Of a DNA stretch of 18,056 bases, positions 1-8,168 are shown piece after piece. A program made the translations under genes and the position numbers. Below the pieces are notes generated by a model. It was given only the letters and a program-made list of their open reading frames with translations, was not told where the DNA came from and searched no databases. Position 1 is the stretch's first letter; the number at the start of each line of letters is the position of its first letter. Source of the stretch: an uncultured Lachnospiraceae bacterium (GTDB lineage: Bacteria; Bacillota; Clostridia; Lachnospirales; Lachnospiraceae); assembly GCA_910577765.1 (NCBI GenBank), contig CAJTOV010000076.1:1-18056 (forward strand), written 5' to 3'.

Positions 1-34
1 CAAGCCAGCTTGACGTCTGTTTTCGTCCAGTTTT

Positions 35-56
35 CCCCGCCCCGTGAACTGTAACC
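35..56 (-). repeat. Short intergenic repeat, left copy
   Basis: Read on the minus strand, this 22-base stretch matches 17984..18005 on the plus strand at 19 of 22 positions (shared core GGTTAC..TTCACGGGG, then .GGGG). The two copies sit in inverted orientation in the outer spacers on either side of the gene cluster. I take it for part of a dispersed intergenic repeat of the host genome rather than a mobile-element end, because no transposase or target duplication is visible. Confidence 0.5.
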
Positions 57-94
57 CCTGAAATTCCCCCAAACCGGCTGACAGAAATAAAGCA

Positions 95-123
95 TTGAGA
101 AACCTTGGATAATGGGGTATACT
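95..123 (+). promoter_or_regulatory. Sigma-A-like promoter of the HxlR gene
   Basis: TTGAGA (95-100) and TATACT (118-123) are separated by exactly 17 bases, close to the sigma-A consensus. The -10 box lies 66 bases before the ATG at 190, leaving a leader of about 60 bases. This is a match by eye only; the start point of transcription is not shown. Confidence 0.6.
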
Positions 124-138
124 GCTTATTAAGACAGT
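121..138. promoter_or_regulatory. Imperfect inverted repeat over the HxlR gene start site (possible operator)
   Basis: ACTG-CTTA is followed at once by TTAAGACAGT, giving arms ACTG(t)CTTA and TAAG-A-CAGT with a one-base bulge. The repeat starts inside the -10 box and covers the expected transcription start. HxlR-type proteins often repress their own promoter through such short palindromes, so autoregulation is plausible but inferred. Confidence 0.35.
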
Positions 139-189
139 CCCTGGTAACAGAAAAAAGATACAGAGTCCGGTTCGTGAAAGGATATTGCA

Positions 190-555
190 ATGGCTGAAAA
201 CAAGTTCCAGAACAAAGAGGTCATGGCCCGGTGTGCTCCTATGAGCAGACTCCAGTCGGTCATCGGCGGCAAGTGGAAAATCCTGATTCTGTGGTATGTC
301 TCCTTCTACAAAGTCCAGCGGTTCGGGGAACTGATGCGCCGCCTTGACGGCATCACCCAGTCTACACTGACCAGGCAGCTGCGGGAGCTGGAGGAGGACG
401 GATTTCTCCACCGGGAGATTTATAAGGAGATTCCCCCCAGGGTGGAATACACCCTGACAGAGCTGGGGGAAAGCTTTCTTCCGGTGCTTGAGACCATGTT
501 TGCGTGGAGTCAGCGGTTTCTCCATGGAGACGGCGGAGACGGATTTTTGCAGTGA
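190..555 (+). CDS. HxlR-family winged-helix transcriptional regulator
   Basis: This 121-residue protein is the right length for an HxlR/DUF24 regulator and is a winged helix-turn-helix from end to end. The family hallmarks are clear: Cys15 just before the VIGGKWKILIL segment, a RFGELMRRLDGIT stretch, the recognition-helix region ending in LRELEEDGF, and the wing PPRVEYTLTELG. In several family members the conserved N-terminal Cys senses electrophiles or oxidants (family knowledge); the inducer here is unknown. The start at 190 is supported by AAAGGA at 177-182, seven bases upstream, and a good promoter at 95-123. It is the only plus-strand gene and is convergent with the zinc dehydrogenase gene, with 37 bases between their stop codons and no obvious terminator. 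It is probably not a dedicated regulator of the cluster, though that cannot be excluded. Confidence 0.93.
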   Translation: MAENKFQNKEVMARCAPMSRLQSVIGGKWKILILWYVSFYKVQRFGELMRRLDGITQSTLTRQLRELEEDGFLHREIYKEIPPRVEYTLTELGESFLPVLETMFAWSQRFLHGDGGDGFLQ

Positions 556-592
556 CAATTCCAATGCCCGATCCTCTCCGCCGTCTGTTCCT

Positions 593-1615
593 CTATGTAA
601 AGTCAAACAATACCTTCAGCATCTCATCTGCATGTGCATCAAACTGGGCGAAGGCCTGGGGCGCATCCTGGAATTTGAACACATGGGTGACGATTTTTTC
701 CAGATCCACAGCCCCCTCCTTCACCAGGTCGATTAACTCCAGAAAATCTTTTTTCAGTGCATTTCTGGAGCCGTAGACATTGAGCTCCTTCTTCTGGATC
801 ATGGTGAAATTAAAATCCAGATTCTTCTTTCCGATGCCGATGAGAACCACCCGCCCTCCAAATGCGGCCCCGTCGATGCAGTTCTGGAATGTGGAAGGAA
901 GCCCTACGGCTTCTATGGTCACATCAAAGCCGTCCCCGCCGGTTATGGCTTCCACCTGGTCTGCAAAGCTCTCCGGGGAACGGTTGAGAATGGCGCCGTC
1001 CAGACCAAAGTGTTCCATGGCGTAGTTCAGCTTTTTCTCTGCCACATCACACACATAGACTCTGGCTCCCTTTGCCCTGGCTGCGACGGCAGCCAGCACG
1101 CCGATGGTTCCGGCCCCCATGACCAGAACCCGGTCTCCCGGCCGGACACCTGCTCTCCAGACTCCGTGGTAACTGATGCAGAAAGGCTCGATCAGCGCCA
1201 GGGTCCTGGCCGGAAGGCCCTTGCCGTCATAGATCCGCTCCATAGGCATGGTAATATACTGGGAGAATGCCCCGTCCCGCTGGCATCCCATGGTCTGGTT
1301 GGTACTGCAGCAGTTGACCAGACCTCTGCGGCAGGAATAACAGGAGGTACAGTTAAAGTAGGGATTGCAGGTGACAATCATCCCCTTTTTCAACCCATAG
1401 GGATTCTCTTCCACCTGAACAATCTCGGCGGAAAACTCATGCCCGGGAATCCGCGGATAGTCAAAATATGCGTAGGTTCCCCGGTAGGAACCCAGATCGC
1501 TGCCGCAGATTCCTCCATATAAAAGCTTCAAAAGGGCTTCCCCTTTTCCCGGAACCGGCACCGGGGTTTCCCGGAAAACAACCGTTCCAGGCTCACTGAT
1601 CATCATTGATTTCAT
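593..1615 (-). CDS. Zinc-dependent dehydrogenase, LgoD/RspB-like (probable aldonate or polyol 5-dehydrogenase)
   Basis: A medium-chain, zinc-dependent, NAD(P)-linked dehydrogenase of 340 residues, the same length as E. coli L-galactonate dehydrogenase LgoD. Probable catalytic zinc ligands are Cys37 (GICGSD), His59-Glu60 (PGHE) and Glu143 (ALIEP). Structural zinc is held by Cys89, Cys92, Cys95 and Cys103. The Rossmann motif GAGTIG is at 167-172. The ATG overlaps the stop of the uxaB-like gene (ATGA), and AAGGAG lies nine bases upstream, so it is the last gene of unit 2. LgoD oxidises L-galactonate to D-tagaturonate, and RspB-type relatives oxidise L-gulonate to D-fructuronate. Sitting next to tagaturonate-reductase and altronate-dehydratase genes, a role in making or interconverting a 5-keto-hexonate is likely. 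A sorbitol or threonine dehydrogenase-like activity is the main alternative. Confidence 0.88.
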   Translation of the reverse strand: MKSMMISEPGTVVFRETPVPVPGKGEALLKLLYGGICGSDLGSYRGTYAYFDYPRIPGHEFSAEIVQVEENPYGLKKGMIVTCNPYFNCTSCYSCRRGLVNCCSTNQTMGCQRDGAFSQYITMPMERIYDGKGLPARTLALIEPFCISYHGVWRAGVRPGDRVLVMGAGTIGVLAAVAARAKGARVYVCDVAEKKLNYAMEHFGLDGAILNRSPESFADQVEAITGGDGFDVTIEAVGLPSTFQNCIDGAAFGGRVVLIGIGKKNLDFNFTMIQKKELNVYGSRNALKKDFLELIDLVKEGAVDLEKIVTHVFKFQDAPQAFAQFDAHADEMLKVLFDFT

Positions 1616-3129
1616 GTTCTTTTTCTCCTTCCGGACTGCTGCCTGCCCAGTATCTCAAATCCTCTATGGACTCCTTCCCGTTCAAACAGCTCCAGGTATT
1701 CCAGAACCATTTTCTGAAATCCGGGAATCCGGCCCAGGTCTTCTCCCCAGAAGCTGACATTTGCGCACACTGCCCCAGTCAGTTCTGCCCAGGAATCCCC
1801 CCTGTGGGCATAGAAGAAATCCAGAACTGCCTGGTCATCGCAGATCCGGTAATCCTGCCCGTCCCGCTGGGCTATCAGGGCGCCGCTTTCCAGACGGCTT
1901 CCATGATAAAACCTCAGATATGCGGCAAAGCCCAGCATCAGACAAGGCGGAAGCTCCTGCTTAAGCGCCAGGTACTCCCTGATGGTGGGCAATACCCTTG
2001 CCCTCCACTTGGCCGTGGTATTAAGGGAAATGGCCAGCAGACTGTGGTCAATAAACGGATTGCGCAGCCGGTCAAACAGCCCCCTTCCATAGGCTTCCAG
2101 CTCTTCCCTGGGATATTCGGTCAGAACCGGGATGATTTCCTCATAAACACACCGTTTCATGAAGGAATCTATAGCCCTGTCCTCCATGCACCTGCGGACA
2201 ATGTCCTGACCGGACAGATAGGAGGCCAGAACCATGGTGGTCTGTACCCCGTTAAGCATGCGGACCTTCCGCTTCTTGTAGGGAGTACAGTCTCCGGTAA
2301 TGACCACCGGCAGCCCTGCCTTCCGGAACGGAAGCTCTTCCTCCAGTGTCTCCGGGCCCTCAATCACCCAGACCGCGAAGACTTCCCCGGTATCCAGAAG
2401 CCGGTCCTCATATCCGTTCTCCTGGTTCAGGGCCTGGGCCTCTGCCCCAGGATAACCGGTAACGATCCGGTCTACCATGGTGGAGCAGAACAGGTTGTGG
2501 TCTTTGACCCAGGCTTCGAATCCCGCTCCCAGCTTCCACTGGCGGCAGTATTCCAGCACGCAGCGTTTCAGCTCTTCCCCGTTGTGGTCAATCAATTCGC
2601 AGGAAAGGATCACCAGTCCTTTTGCCGGATCACCGTCAAAAACCTGGTAGCGCTCATACAGGAACCGGGCTACCTTGGCCGGGAAAGTCACCGGAGGCTT
2701 CTGCTCCGGGAGAGAATCCCGGTCATATACAATCCCCGCCTCGGTGGTATTGCTGACAAGATAGCGCAGATCCGGGGATGCCGCATACGCCATAAGGGCC
2801 TGGTATTCTTTGTAGGGATTTAAGCATTTGCTGACACAACTGACAATCCGCTTCCGGACCACTTTCTTTCCATCCTCCAGCCCTCTTAAATATACGGTGT
2901 AAAGCCCTTCCTGACCGTTGATCTCCTGGGCCTTTCCCTGGGCGATGGGCTGTACCGCCACCACCTTGGTCCCCCATCCGGTTTTCTCATTGGCAATATC
3001 AATAAAATAATCCACAAAGGCACGCAGAAAGTTGCCTTCCCCAAATTGCAGCACCCGCTCGGTTCCCTGGCGGCACAGATAGCCGGTATACCCGACTTCC
3101 TCCAGGGTTCTGTAAGACAGACCTTTCAT
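1612..3129 (-). CDS. uxaB: Tagaturonate reductase-like protein (mannitol dehydrogenase family)
   Basis: A 505-residue member of the polyol-specific long-chain dehydrogenase family, close in length to E. coli UxaB (483). UxaB reduces D-tagaturonate to D-altronate with NADH. Visible family features are the N-terminal QFGEGNFLRAFVDY nucleotide-binding stretch, SNTTEAGI, FCSTMVDRIVTGYP and YEEIIPVL. The ATG at 3129 is chosen because AAGGAG lies eight bases upstream; an in-frame ATG at 3165 overlaps the upstream stop codon but has no ribosome site. The catalytic K-x4-N-x2-H motif is altered: Lys288 and Asn293 are present, but the His position is Gln296 (codon CAG). E. coli UxaB has His there. The enzyme may have shifted specificity or weak activity. 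It overlaps the next gene by four bases, showing translational coupling. Confidence 0.88.
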   Translation of the reverse strand: MKGLSYRTLEEVGYTGYLCRQGTERVLQFGEGNFLRAFVDYFIDIANEKTGWGTKVVAVQPIAQGKAQEINGQEGLYTVYLRGLEDGKKVVRKRIVSCVSKCLNPYKEYQALMAYAASPDLRYLVSNTTEAGIVYDRDSLPEQKPPVTFPAKVARFLYERYQVFDGDPAKGLVILSCELIDHNGEELKRCVLEYCRQWKLGAGFEAWVKDHNLFCSTMVDRIVTGYPGAEAQALNQENGYEDRLLDTGEVFAVWVIEGPETLEEELPFRKAGLPVVITGDCTPYKKRKVRMLNGVQTTMVLASYLSGQDIVRRCMEDRAIDSFMKRCVYEEIIPVLTEYPREELEAYGRGLFDRLRNPFIDHSLLAISLNTTAKWRARVLPTIREYLALKQELPPCLMLGFAAYLRFYHGSRLESGALIAQRDGQDYRICDDQAVLDFFYAHRGDSWAELTGAVCANVSFWGEDLGRIPGFQKMVLEYLELFEREGVHRGFEILGRQQSGRRKRT

Positions 3130-3161
3130 CTTCGAATCTCCTTTTTTCCGCAAACACCGGA

Positions 3162-4664
3162 TCATACGGTCACTCCGTTTTTAAAAATAGCGATTCTCCG
3201 GTACCCCATCTGCTCTCCTTTTGTCTTCTCTCCGCCGGCAACCCCCAGAATCTGCCGGTACAGCTTCCAGGCAGCCTGTTCCAGGGAAGTGCCCTCTGCC
3301 ACCACTCCGGCATTGAAATCCATCCAGGAGGTCTTTTTCTCATACAAGGGAGTGTTGGTGGCTACCTTGACCGTAGGCGCGGCAGTACTGTAGGGGGTTC
3401 CCCGTCCGGTAGTAAACAGCACCATATGGGCCCCTGCCGCCGTTAAGTTGGTGGCCGACACCAGGTCCCCTCCCGGACCTGCCAGAAGGGTAAGGCCCTT
3501 CCTGCGGATCTGACTGCCATAGGGAATCACATCCACAATGGGAGCGCTGCCGCCTTTCTGGACACAGCCACAGCTTTTGTCCTCCAGGGAACTGATTCCC
3601 CCTTCATAGTTTCCAGGAGCCGGATTCCCGTACACCGGCTGTCCGTGCTTCAAAAAATACTCCCGGTACTCGTTCAGCATCTCCATGGCCTGGTCAAATA
3701 CCTGGCGGCTTACACACCGGGGAAGCAGCATGCCCTCTGCCCCGAACATTTCCGGGGTCTCGGTGATCATGGTGCTGCCGCCCCTGGCCGCCACCAGATC
3801 CCCCACGGCTCCCAGAAGGGGATTGGCGGTTACACCGGACAAACCGTCACTGCCGCCGCATTTCATACCAATCACCAGCTCCGACACCGGAACGGGTTCC
3901 CGCCGGAACCGGGAGGCGTACCGGGCCAGGTCCTCTAAAAGGTCTGCCCCCAGGGCCATTTCGTCCTCCACCTCCTGGCACACCAGGAACTTTACCCGGT
4001 CCGGGCTGAAGCTGTCCCCGGCAGCCTGTTTCACCGCTTCCTGAAATTCTGCGGGAATATTGTTTTCACAGCCCAGACTCACCACCAGGACACCTCCTGC
4101 ATTAGGATGGTTGACCAGGGAGGCCAAAAGCTGCCGGGTCATCTGGTTGTCCTCCCCTAACTGGCTGCATCCGTAGGGATGCGGAAAGGCATACAGACCG
4201 TCCAGTCCGTATTGCCTGGTCAGGGCCTGGTTCTCCTGGGCCAGCCGCATACAGAGATCATCCACGCAGCCCACCCCGGGAATGATCCACAGCTCGTTGC
4301 GGACTGCCGCCCTGCCGTCCTCCCGCCGGTATCCCTGGAAAGTCTCTGGCAAAGCCGGCGGCAGCGGACGGACATCCGGTTCATATTCATAGGTAATATG
4401 CCCGGTCAGACCGCTCTTCATGTTATGAATATGTACACACTGACCTGTCTGGATATCCTCTGTAGCCTTTCCGATGGAACAGCCATATTTCACCACATCC
4501 TGGCCTTTGGCAATGGACTGTAAGGCGATCTTGTAGCCCTGGCGGATGTCCTCCAGGGCGGTCACCTGGCTGCCGCCGGAATACGCCACTGTCTCCCCTG
4601 CCATAACCGGGGAAAGGGCGACTGCTACTGTGTCTTCTCTCCTGATCTGAAGTAATTTCCCCAT
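3162..4664 (-). CDS. uxaA: Altronate dehydratase
   Basis: A full-length UxaA of 500 residues (E. coli 495). It removes water from D-altronate to give 2-keto-3-deoxygluconate (KDG), using an iron-dependent lyase fold. An N-terminal SAF-like domain spans roughly residues 10-90 and the altronate/galactarate dehydratase domain follows. Signature stretches include GYRREDGRAAVRNE (111-124), PYGCSQLGEDN (163-173), KCGGSDGLSGVTANP (268-282), PAPGNYEGGISSLEDKS and CGCVQKGG. The ATG at 4664 has GGAGGG six bases upstream. An alternative ATG at 4679 would place that ribosome site inside the gene and has none of its own. The uxaB-like gene follows after 32 bases. Galactarate dehydratase (GarD) is a relative, but the UxaB-like neighbour favours altronate. 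Confidence 0.93.
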   Translation of the reverse strand: MGKLLQIRREDTVAVALSPVMAGETVAYSGGSQVTALEDIRQGYKIALQSIAKGQDVVKYGCSIGKATEDIQTGQCVHIHNMKSGLTGHITYEYEPDVRPLPPALPETFQGYRREDGRAAVRNELWIIPGVGCVDDLCMRLAQENQALTRQYGLDGLYAFPHPYGCSQLGEDNQMTRQLLASLVNHPNAGGVLVVSLGCENNIPAEFQEAVKQAAGDSFSPDRVKFLVCQEVEDEMALGADLLEDLARYASRFRREPVPVSELVIGMKCGGSDGLSGVTANPLLGAVGDLVAARGGSTMITETPEMFGAEGMLLPRCVSRQVFDQAMEMLNEYREYFLKHGQPVYGNPAPGNYEGGISSLEDKSCGCVQKGGSAPIVDVIPYGSQIRRKGLTLLAGPGGDLVSATNLTAAGAHMVLFTTGRGTPYSTAAPTVKVATNTPLYEKKTSWMDFNAGVVAEGTSLEQAAWKLYRQILGVAGGEKTKGEQMGYRRIAIFKNGVTV

Positions 4665-4712
4665 AATTTCCCTCCACATTCAACGAACACACAAAAAAAC
4701 CCTCTATGGCGT

Positions 4713-5699
4713 TCAGGTACTCTCTGTACGGTTACCATGGACCTCCTCATAATTCATACACCAGGAAGGCTTTTTCCCGCTTAACACCTCCACGATTCCC
4801 TGGCACCCCTGATAGCTCATCCGGTCCATGGCCTCCACGGTCAGGGCGCCGCAGTGGGGCGACAGCAGAATATTGTCCAGGGTCAGCAGAGGATTGTCCC
4901 TGTCCACCGGTTCCTGGCTGTACACGTCCAGGGCTGCCCCGGCGATTCTGCGGTTTTTCAGCGCTTCATACAGATCCTGCTCATTGACATTGGAACCTCT
5001 TGAAAAATTAATCAGACAGGCAGAGGACTTCATCCGCGCCAGCCTCTCCCGGTTGACAAAGTTGTCATTTTCCGGTGCCGCATTAAGATGAAGGCTTACA
5101 TAATCTGCCTGGGAGAAAATCTCCTCCGGATTTTCCGCCAGTTCCACATAATCCGGCAGGCCTTCCCTGCTGACAAAGGGGTCATACCCAAGAATCTTCA
5201 TGTCAAAGCCCAGGGCCGCCTTTCTGGCCAGACTCCGCCCGATATTCCCCAGACCCACAATCCCCAGCACCTTTCCGCCTACATCGTGGCTTTCGTAGCG
5301 CAGGGGGGCATCAAAATCCGCTGCCCTGGCTGCCTTTTCCAGAGGAAACATATTCTTGGCCAGGGCCAGAATAGCGGCCATGGTGTGCTCTGCCACAGAA
5401 TCCATATTGGCCAGAGGCGTGCGGACCACATACAGCCCCAGCCTGGTGGCTGTAGCCACATCCACCACATTATCCACACCCACTCCGTGCTTTGCCACCA
5501 CTTTCAGCTTCCTGCCTTCCCTGAGAATGTCCTCGGAGAAGAAGAAGGTCTTGGAAAAACAGGCGTCACACTCCCGGATCAGCTCCTTCATGGTCTCCGG
5601 CTTCTCGTCAGGCGCCAGAATCACCTCATATCCATGATCTTTCAGCAGATTCTTCCCTGACTCTGCCACATCCTGTGCCAGTAATACTTTGATTCCCAT
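4713..5699 (-). CDS. D-isomer-specific 2-hydroxyacid dehydrogenase
   Basis: A 328-residue NAD-dependent dehydrogenase of the SerA/hydroxypyruvate-reductase superfamily. The Rossmann motif GLGNIG (149-154) is followed by Asp173 in YDP, which fits a preference for NAD. The catalytic triad is present: Arg234 in NFSRGS, Glu263 in SQEPVD and His282 in SPHCGA. There is no C-terminal ACT or ASB domain, so this is not a full feedback-regulated serine-pathway SerA. The ATG has AAGGAGG nine bases upstream. It sits between livF and uxaA (spacings of 18 and 48 bases) and is presumably cotranscribed. A likely job is to oxidise or reduce a sugar-acid-derived 2-hydroxy or 2-keto acid, such as hydroxypyruvate, tartronate semialdehyde or a 2-ketoaldonate. 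Its true substrate cannot be read from the sequence. Confidence 0.88.
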   Translation of the reverse strand: MGIKVLLAQDVAESGKNLLKDHGYEVILAPDEKPETMKELIRECDACFSKTFFFSEDILREGRKLKVVAKHGVGVDNVVDVATATRLGLYVVRTPLANMDSVAEHTMAAILALAKNMFPLEKAARAADFDAPLRYESHDVGGKVLGIVGLGNIGRSLARKAALGFDMKILGYDPFVSREGLPDYVELAENPEEIFSQADYVSLHLNAAPENDNFVNRERLARMKSSACLINFSRGSNVNEQDLYEALKNRRIAGAALDVYSQEPVDRDNPLLTLDNILLSPHCGALTVEAMDRMSYQGCQGIVEVLSGKKPSWCMNYEEVHGNRTEST

Positions 5700-5717
5700 A
5701 TCCCGATTCCTCCTTGT

Positions 5718-6440
5718 CTACACACCGCCCAGATAGGCCTTCTTCACTTCCTCATTCTGCAAAAGGCTGGCGCAGGTGTCTTCCATGGTGATCTCCCCGG
5801 TCTGCATCACATAGCCACGGTCTGCCGTATTCAGGGCGATCCTGGAGTTCTGCTCCACGAAAAGGATCGTGGTTCCTTCCTCCCGGATCTTTTTGATGGC
5901 CTCAAAGATTTCCCTGATCACAATGGGTGCCAGGCCCAGGGACGGCTCGTCCAGCAGCATCAGTTCCGTCTTGCTGAGCATGGCCCTGGCAATGGCCAGC
6001 ATCTGCTGTTCTCCCCCGGAAAGGGTTCCTCCAAGCTGTTCTTTCCGTTCCTCCAGCCGCGGGAACAGGGCATACACCTTCTTCACGTCCTCCTGGATAC
6101 CTGCCTTGTCCTTCCTGGTATAAGCTCCCATCATCAGATTCTCGTACACACTCAGCTTGGAAAAAATATGCCGCCCTTCCAGCACCTGGGCCAGGCCCAT
6201 GCGGAGAATCTTATTGCCGTGAAGCTTCTGAATGGGGGTTCCTTTGTACAGAATCCGGCCCCGGACACCTGCTCCAGGGGTCAGACCGGAGATGGACCGC
6301 AGGGTGGTGGTCTTTCCGGCTCCATTGGCTCCGATCAGGGTCACAATTTCACCCTTTTCCACTTTCAGGTCTATCCCCTTGACCACATGGATATTTCCAT
6401 AGTAATAATGAAAATCCTTCACTTCCAGCAATGCTCCCAT
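5718..6440 (-). CDS. livF: ABC transporter ATP-binding protein, LivF type
   Basis: A 240-residue ATPase of the hydrophobic/branched-chain amino acid transporter (HAAT) family; it energises import together with LivG at the inner face of the membrane. Walker A GANGAGKT lies near residues 37-44, followed by YENLMMG, the ABC signature LSGGEQQ and Walker B LMLLDEPSLGLAP. The LivF-typical FVEQN occupies the switch region. The start at 6440 (MGALLEVKDF) is preferred because GGAGGTGAT lies just upstream; the GTG at 6452 and ATG at 6449 overlap that ribosome site. It begins one base after the livG stop codon, showing tight coupling. HAAT transporters carry amino acids but also amides, aromatic acids and other carboxylates, so the cargo is not fixed by this gene. 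Confidence 0.93.
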   Translation of the reverse strand: MGALLEVKDFHYYYGNIHVVKGIDLKVEKGEIVTLIGANGAGKTTTLRSISGLTPGAGVRGRILYKGTPIQKLHGNKILRMGLAQVLEGRHIFSKLSVYENLMMGAYTRKDKAGIQEDVKKVYALFPRLEERKEQLGGTLSGGEQQMLAIARAMLSKTELMLLDEPSLGLAPIVIREIFEAIKKIREEGTTILFVEQNSRIALNTADRGYVMQTGEITMEDTCASLLQNEEVKKAYLGGV

Positions 6441-6441
6441 C

Positions 6442-7197
6442 CTATTCATCACCTCCCAGATATGCCTTGACTACTTGGGGATTGGCCTGGACCTCTGCGG
6501 CTGTACCCTGGGCCAGAAGCTTTCCGTAGTTGAGTACATAGAGATAGTCTGCCACCCCCATCATCAGTTTCATGTCATGCTCGATGATCAGTATGGACAC
6601 GCCCCGGTCAATGATCCGGTACAGAAGCGCATTCAGTTCCTCCTTCTCCTTACTGTTCATGCCGGCTGCCGGTTCGTCCAGAAGGATCAGCTTCGGGTCA
6701 CTGGCCAGGCCCCGGACGATCTCCAGGTGTCTCTGCTGGCCGTAGGACAGGGAGCCTGCCTCCTCAAAGGCCCGGTCCTTAAGGTTCACAAAGTCCAGCA
6801 GTTCATAGGCCCGCTCATAGCATTCCCGCTCTTCCCTCCGCTCTGCCCTTGTCTTAAAGGCAGAGGCAAAAAATCCCTGCTTCATATGGGGATGCATCCC
6901 TACCATGACATTTTCCACCACGCTCATTTTCCGGAACAGATTGATGACCTGGTATGTTCTGGACATTCCCAGCTGGTTGATCTGATAGGGCTGCAATCCG
7001 TCTATCCGCTTTCCAAGAAATGTAACCGTCCCGCTGGTAGGCCTGTATACGCCGCTGATGGAATTAAAAAAGGTAGTTTTTCCCGCACCGTTGGGCCCGA
7101 TAAGCCCTGTGATTTTTCCCTGTTCCACGGTCATGGACACGTCATTGTTGGCAACCAGGCCCCCAAACTTTAAGGTAAGATGTTCAACCTGCAGCAT
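6442..7197 (-). CDS. livG: ABC transporter ATP-binding protein, LivG type
   Basis: A 251-residue ATPase, the LivG partner of the HAAT importer. Walker A GPNGAGKT is at 34-41, the Q-loop lies in SRTYQVINLF, the signature is LSYGQQ, Walker B is LILLDEPAAGM, and the switch His is in IIEHDM. The insert between Q-loop and signature (the GMHPHMKQGFFASAFKT region) is typical of LivG rather than LivF. The ATG at 7197 lies inside the end of livM (14-base overlap), with a G-rich ribosome site before it. Order and spacing show it is made with LivM and LivF as one transporter. Confidence 0.93.
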   Translation of the reverse strand: MLQVEHLTLKFGGLVANNDVSMTVEQGKITGLIGPNGAGKTTFFNSISGVYRPTSGTVTFLGKRIDGLQPYQINQLGMSRTYQVINLFRKMSVVENVMVGMHPHMKQGFFASAFKTRAERREERECYERAYELLDFVNLKDRAFEEAGSLSYGQQRHLEIVRGLASDPKLILLDEPAAGMNSKEKEELNALLYRIIDRGVSILIIEHDMKLMMGVADYLYVLNYGKLLAQGTAAEVQANPQVVKAYLGGDE

Positions 7198-8155
7198 CGG
7201 ACTTCCCCCCTTTCTTTTTCAGAATCTGCCGAACCAGCCCATACAGACCTCCCGGGAAAGCCAGAATCACTGTCAGAAGCAGAATCCCGTAGATCAGAAG
7301 CTGGTAACGTTCTGCGGACCGGAGAATCTCATTGAGGAACTGGACCGTGAACACGCCGGTAATTGTGCCGCCCACTGAGGCGCTTCCTCCAAACAGCAGC
7401 ATGGTCAGGAACATCACCGACTGCTTCTGGGTAAAGGTATCCGGGCTGATGAACCGGACCAGATGGGCATACAGTCCCCCTGCAAATGCCGTGTAAAAGG
7501 CGCTGGTGGCAAAGGCAATCACCTTGTATTTGCGGACATTGATACCCATGCCGTTGGCTGCGTGGGAGTTCTCCCGGATGGCAATGAAGGCCCGTCCTAC
7601 CCGGGAATTCACCAGATTGATCTTAATAAAGAGGAATATCCCCAGACATACGATGGAAAAGAAATAATATTTTGTGTAGGAGTTTAACTTCCACCCAAAA
7701 AGGGAAATGGTGTCTGTGAATTTCCCGGTGAAATTTCCCGTAATGTTGCCGGGAGACTGGGCCACCAGCTGGTACACCACCTGGCCGAAGGCAATGGTAG
7801 CCAGGGACAGGAAATGGAACACCAGCTTGGAAGCCGGATAGGCCAGCAGGGCCCCCACCAGGGTGGCCAGAACCGCGCCTGTGCATATGGTCAGGATCAC
7901 CGGAAGGCCTGTATGCTGGTGCAGCAGCACGGAACCGTAGGCTCCGATACAGAAGAAGGCTGCATGCCCCATGGAGATCTGCCCGGAATAACCGAAGAGA
8001 ATATCCAGACCGGACACGGCAATAATGTACAGAATACAGAAATTGGCCAGAAGGACTCCGTAATTCCAGTTGAACACCTTGTCTGCCGCAAAGGGAAAGA
8101 CCAGAAGGAACAGGCCTGTGAGGATATACTGTTTTTTGAATGTGGTTGTCTTCAT
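7184..8155 (-). CDS. livM: ABC transporter permease, LivM type
   Basis: A 323-residue integral membrane permease of the HAAT family with about ten hydrophobic segments. The family block LFGYSGQISMGHAAFFCIGAYGS is clear near the first third. The coupling region with RVGRAFIAIRENSHAANGMGINVRKYK, which contacts the ATPases, lies near the middle. The start at 8155 (MKTTTFKKQY) is chosen because AGGAGGG lies five bases upstream; the earlier in-frame ATG at 8191 lies within the end of livH and has no good ribosome site. It follows livH by 13 bases and overlaps livG. With LivH it forms the membrane channel. Confidence 0.93.
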   Translation of the reverse strand: MKTTTFKKQYILTGLFLLVFPFAADKVFNWNYGVLLANFCILYIIAVSGLDILFGYSGQISMGHAAFFCIGAYGSVLLHQHTGLPVILTICTGAVLATLVGALLAYPASKLVFHFLSLATIAFGQVVYQLVAQSPGNITGNFTGKFTDTISLFGWKLNSYTKYYFFSIVCLGIFLFIKINLVNSRVGRAFIAIRENSHAANGMGINVRKYKVIAFATSAFYTAFAGGLYAHLVRFISPDTFTQKQSVMFLTMLLFGGSASVGGTITGVFTVQFLNEILRSAERYQLLIYGILLLTVILAFPGGLYGLVRQILKKKGGKSDAAG

Positions 8156-8168
8156 ATCTTCCCTCCTG

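Noticed and set aside
190..555. HxlR protein as the regulator of the whole cluster
   Set aside because: It is convergent with the cluster, at the far end from both promoters, and its putative operator sequence is not seen at either cluster promoter.
1606..2823. Open frame of 405 codons on the plus strand opposite the uxaB-like gene
   Set aside because: It has no domain signature or ribosome site, and the minus strand carries a well-supported protein.
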